This document shows positions 5,791 through 7,564 of a stretch of DNA of 7,564 nt, in pieces. Below the pieces are notes generated by a model. It was given only the letters and a program-made list of their open reading frames with translations, was not told the origin of the DNA and did no database searches. The first letter of the stretch is position 1. Every line of letters begins with the position of its first letter. The DNA lies in assembly GCA_903853735.1 (NCBI GenBank), contig CAINUH010000067.1, positions 1 through 7,564 on the forward strand, in the 5' to 3' direction. Source of the stretch: an uncultured Desulfomonile sp. (GTDB lineage: Bacteria > Desulfobacterota > Desulfomonilia > Desulfomonilales > Desulfomonilaceae). Position numbers and translations under genes: made by a program.

Positions 5791-6759
5791 CTAGAACTGC
5801 AGGGAGAAATCCATATAGGGGCCTTCGACTGCGACATCGGCAAACAACCTGTTTCTGTTTCCCTCGAGCTTCCACTGCTTGTAGCCCAACCTGAATCCTG
5901 CATCAACGTTCCTGCTCACAGGGGGAGCTATTCCCGCTGCCATGTCCCATGTCGAAAGCCCTAAACCATCGAAACTCATCCAACTGAATCTTGCCTCAAC
6001 AAACGGCTTGAACCATGAAAAGTATCCAGTGTTCGGAGGATCGTATCTTAAGTGCCCTCCTATGGCCGGTTGTAGAAAAGTCTGGGAGAAATCCGCGGTC
6101 TCGCCCGTCGCCTTGGATACTTTTTGGGACCACTTGATTATGTGTAAATCGGCGTTGGGGCCGAATACCAAATCACGTCCGAAAGACACCTCATAGTCGC
6201 CACCCATAACCAACGAGGTTAGGTTGAGATCCGAATGAATGGCATCATCCTTTCTCATGAGCAAGCCTGCAAAATTGCCGTCCGCCGGTATGTGTCCGGC
6301 GCCGGTCCATTTCCACGGTAAATATTCGAGTCTCACTGCGATCTTTTCCCACATCTTCACATGTGAATAGAAGTCCCACAGGGTCTTTTCCGCTGGAAGC
6401 CGCAGGTGGCCATGAAGATTGAGGTACGCCCCTTCTCCTCCGCGACTTACCACTTTTGTGGAGCCGATCAGGGAGCTGAAGACCGGTCGCATCCCGATGG
6501 AAAATGCGTATCCTCGCTTTGGACAGAGAATCTCGCCGCGGGATCGACCCGCCGCCGCCTCCCAGTCACCAAGGGATGAATTGCGAGATGCTATCCCTGC
6601 GCTTGCCGTACCGGTAGCCGGCGAGTCGTTGGCGGACGTCCTGACCTTGCTGGGATATTTCTGCGCAAGATCCCATGCAGATGCCGGAATTGTTGTCGCC
6701 AGCAGGACGACGGCGAGAATAATAGCCCAGGGAATACTATGTTGGCCCCTTGGTCTCAT
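5791..6759 (-). CDS. Secreted, probable outer-membrane beta-barrel protein of unknown function
   Basis: I do not recognise a named family in this 322-residue protein. A clear signal peptide covers residues 1-28 (IPWAIILAVVLLATTIPASA, with an Ala-Ser-Ala cleavage site before Trp29). About 29-80 is a Ser/Ala/Gly-rich, probably flexible stretch. From about 84 onward the chain alternates polar and aromatic or hydrophobic residues in short segments separated by Gly, Asn and Asp turns, as in SLVMGGDYEVSFG and FKPFVEARFSWMSFDGLGL. It ends in MDFSLQF, and a C-terminal Phe is the usual sorting signature of outer-membrane barrels. ATG 6759 has a full GGAGG six bases upstream (GGAGGT at 6771-6766), so the start is firm. 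The gene stands alone between the long gap after mnmE and its own terminator. The barrel assignment rests on pattern, not homology. Confidence 0.78.
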   Translation of the reverse strand: MRPRGQHSIPWAIILAVVLLATTIPASAWDLAQKYPSKVRTSANDSPATGTASAGIASRNSSLGDWEAAAGRSRGEILCPKRGYAFSIGMRPVFSSLIGSTKVVSRGGEGAYLNLHGHLRLPAEKTLWDFYSHVKMWEKIAVRLEYLPWKWTGAGHIPADGNFAGLLMRKDDAIHSDLNLTSLVMGGDYEVSFGRDLVFGPNADLHIIKWSQKVSKATGETADFSQTFLQPAIGGHLRYDPPNTGYFSWFKPFVEARFSWMSFDGLGLSTWDMAAGIAPPVSRNVDAGFRLGYKQWKLEGNRNRLFADVAVEGPYMDFSLQF

Positions 6760-7174
6760 AAGCCTACCTCCAGACGGTGATGAACCGGAGTGTCTAACCC
6801 CACAGTGATATAGCTCATATTAATCCTGAACAACGGGCTGACCTTTCTCCGGGTTTCGCCGGATTTGCCCAGATGGTTGATGACCTGCGTGAACCGATAC
6901 TCACAAGGTCCTTCTGATGGGTATCCCAAATCTTTTGCAAAGTCAAGTTTTTTGTAGATTAAACTTATTAGATTTTGGTATGTTATATGAATAATTTAAT
7001 GTTTAACTTTATTTGATTGTACTTATAAACTGTTCTGCGGCATTATAATTCCGGCTGTGGTAGCTAATTTGGTGGTGTGTGTCCATTTTGCCTCGTCGGC
7101 GCAGTCCATTCGTAAACTAATGTTCGGCTTTCTCAATTATTCTCACGATCCCGGTGAACAGGATTCGTCGCTCT
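6760..7174. other. 415-base intergenic region with an AT-rich block
   Basis: No credible gene was seen on either strand. The short plus-strand frame at 7057-7242 runs antisense into mnmE and has no recognisable content. The segment 6945-7030 is about 80 percent A+T, against roughly half for its surroundings. It lies directly upstream of a candidate promoter for the secreted protein, where it could act as an UP element. No T-tract hairpin was found behind mnmE. Confidence 0.6.
6920..6946 (-). promoter_or_regulatory. Candidate promoter of the secreted barrel-like protein gene
   Basis: On the minus strand, TTGACT (6946-6941) is followed by a 15-base spacer and GATACC (6925-6920), preceded by a TGG that would fit an extended -10. 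The -35 is good and the -10 poor. The AT-rich block immediately upstream supports promoter activity. The leader would be about 150 bases long. Confidence 0.3.
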
Positions 7175-7564
7175 CTATTTTCCGACGCAAAAACGGTCGA
7201 AAATTCTGTCGAGCACCCCCTCATTCGCTCGTTCGCCTGTGATCTCTTCCAACGGGCCGAGGGCGCATCGCAATTCATACGACAGGATCTCCGGGGGAAT
7301 GCTCTCTCGTCGGTTCAGGCGACTGATGACACGTTCTATGTGGACGGTGGCCGTGTCTATGAGTTGGGAGCATCTCGAATTGAGCCCTGGCCCCTCTGCC
7401 ATGAGGCCTTGGGCCATCATCTGTTCTGCCAGGTCGTCAAGCATCCTTTCAAGGGCGTCCATTCCCTGACCCGTCTTAGCGCTTATTGCCACGTGACTTG
7501 CAGTCGCCTCCCCCAACGCTGTAGCTCTAAATTTTTCCTCCCGGACAAGGTCAACTTTATTGAA
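7175..7564 (-). CDS. mnmE: tRNA uridine-5-carboxymethylaminomethyl GTPase MnmE, 3' part
   Basis: The frame is open to the right edge, so only the last 129 residues are present. MnmE, with MnmG, installs the cmnm5 group on the wobble uridine of certain tRNAs in the cytoplasm. The visible part starts inside the GTPase domain with the G4 box NKVD (residues 2-5 of the fragment), followed by the G5 box ISAKTG (27-32). The helical C-terminal domain follows, with SYELRCALGPLEEITGE. It ends in FDRFCVGK, which carries the conserved C-terminal Cys (FCIGK in most homologues) needed for tRNA modification. A TTG at 7516 could look like a start, but the NKVD box lies upstream of it in the same frame, so the gene certainly continues. 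No terminator is evident after the stop. Confidence 0.95.
   Translation of the reverse strand, partial: FNKVDLVREEKFRATALGEATASHVAISAKTGQGMDALERMLDDLAEQMMAQGLMAEGPGLNSRCSQLIDTATVHIERVISRLNRRESIPPEILSYELRCALGPLEEITGERANEGVLDRIFDRFCVGK

Noticed and set aside
6419..6808. 129-codon plus-strand frame over the start of the secreted protein gene
   Set aside because: It is antisense to the signal peptide and a perfect ribosome binding site. Its product has no plausible domain.
6875..6895. Imperfect 21-base palindrome (GGTT ... AACC) upstream of the secreted protein gene
   Set aside because: Only the four-base outer arms and scattered inner positions match, which is too little to call an operator.
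7057..7242. 61-codon plus-strand frame in the gap after mnmE
   Set aside because: It runs antisense into the conserved MnmE C-terminus and lacks a ribosome binding site or recognisable content.

Overview
The window looks like ordinary bacterial chromosome from a Gram-negative organism. Base composition is roughly balanced, apart from one AT-rich intergenic stretch. The evidence for Gram-negative is a secreted protein with outer-membrane barrel character ending in Phe, a membrane-anchored MltD-like lytic transglycosylase, and housekeeping genes of broadly proteobacterial type. The gene mix and the dodecin subtype would fit a deltaproteobacterium (Desulfobacterota). That placement is an impression from protein flavour, not something the sequence proves.

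Left part (1-2190). An RsuA/RluB-type rRNA pseudouridine synthase is followed by a hairpin-containing gap. Next comes a dodecin gene with its own strong sigma70-like promoter. A radical SAM protein of the YhcC type then runs in from the opposite strand and ends 14 bases from the dodecin stop.

Middle part (2191-3343). Divergent from the radical SAM gene is a wreck of radA. The zinc-finger N-terminus and the end of the Lon-like C-terminal domain are joined directly and out of frame, and the whole KaiC-like ATPase core is missing. The stop codon of the remnant overlaps a GTG in the frame of an XRE-cupin regulator, which is intact and probably starts 60 bases further in at an ATG with a good ribosome binding site.

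Right part (3344-7564), all on the minus strand. Reading in the direction of transcription, the 3' end of mnmE enters from the right edge (NKVD box through the C-terminal FCVGK). A 415-base gap with an 86-base AT-rich block follows. Then comes an unrecognised secreted beta-rich protein closed by a rho-independent terminator. A near-consensus promoter follows, driving a probable two-gene unit: a long LexA/CI-like regulator with self-cleavage residues, then the lytic transglycosylase.

The items most worth a second look are the internally deleted radA, which is one base away from an in-frame zinc finger-Lon mini-protein, and the LexA-like regulator with an unusually long middle region placed directly upstream of a peptidoglycan lytic enzyme. 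I see no CRISPR array, insertion sequence, tRNA or rRNA. I did not find clear evidence of a wholly new multi-gene system.
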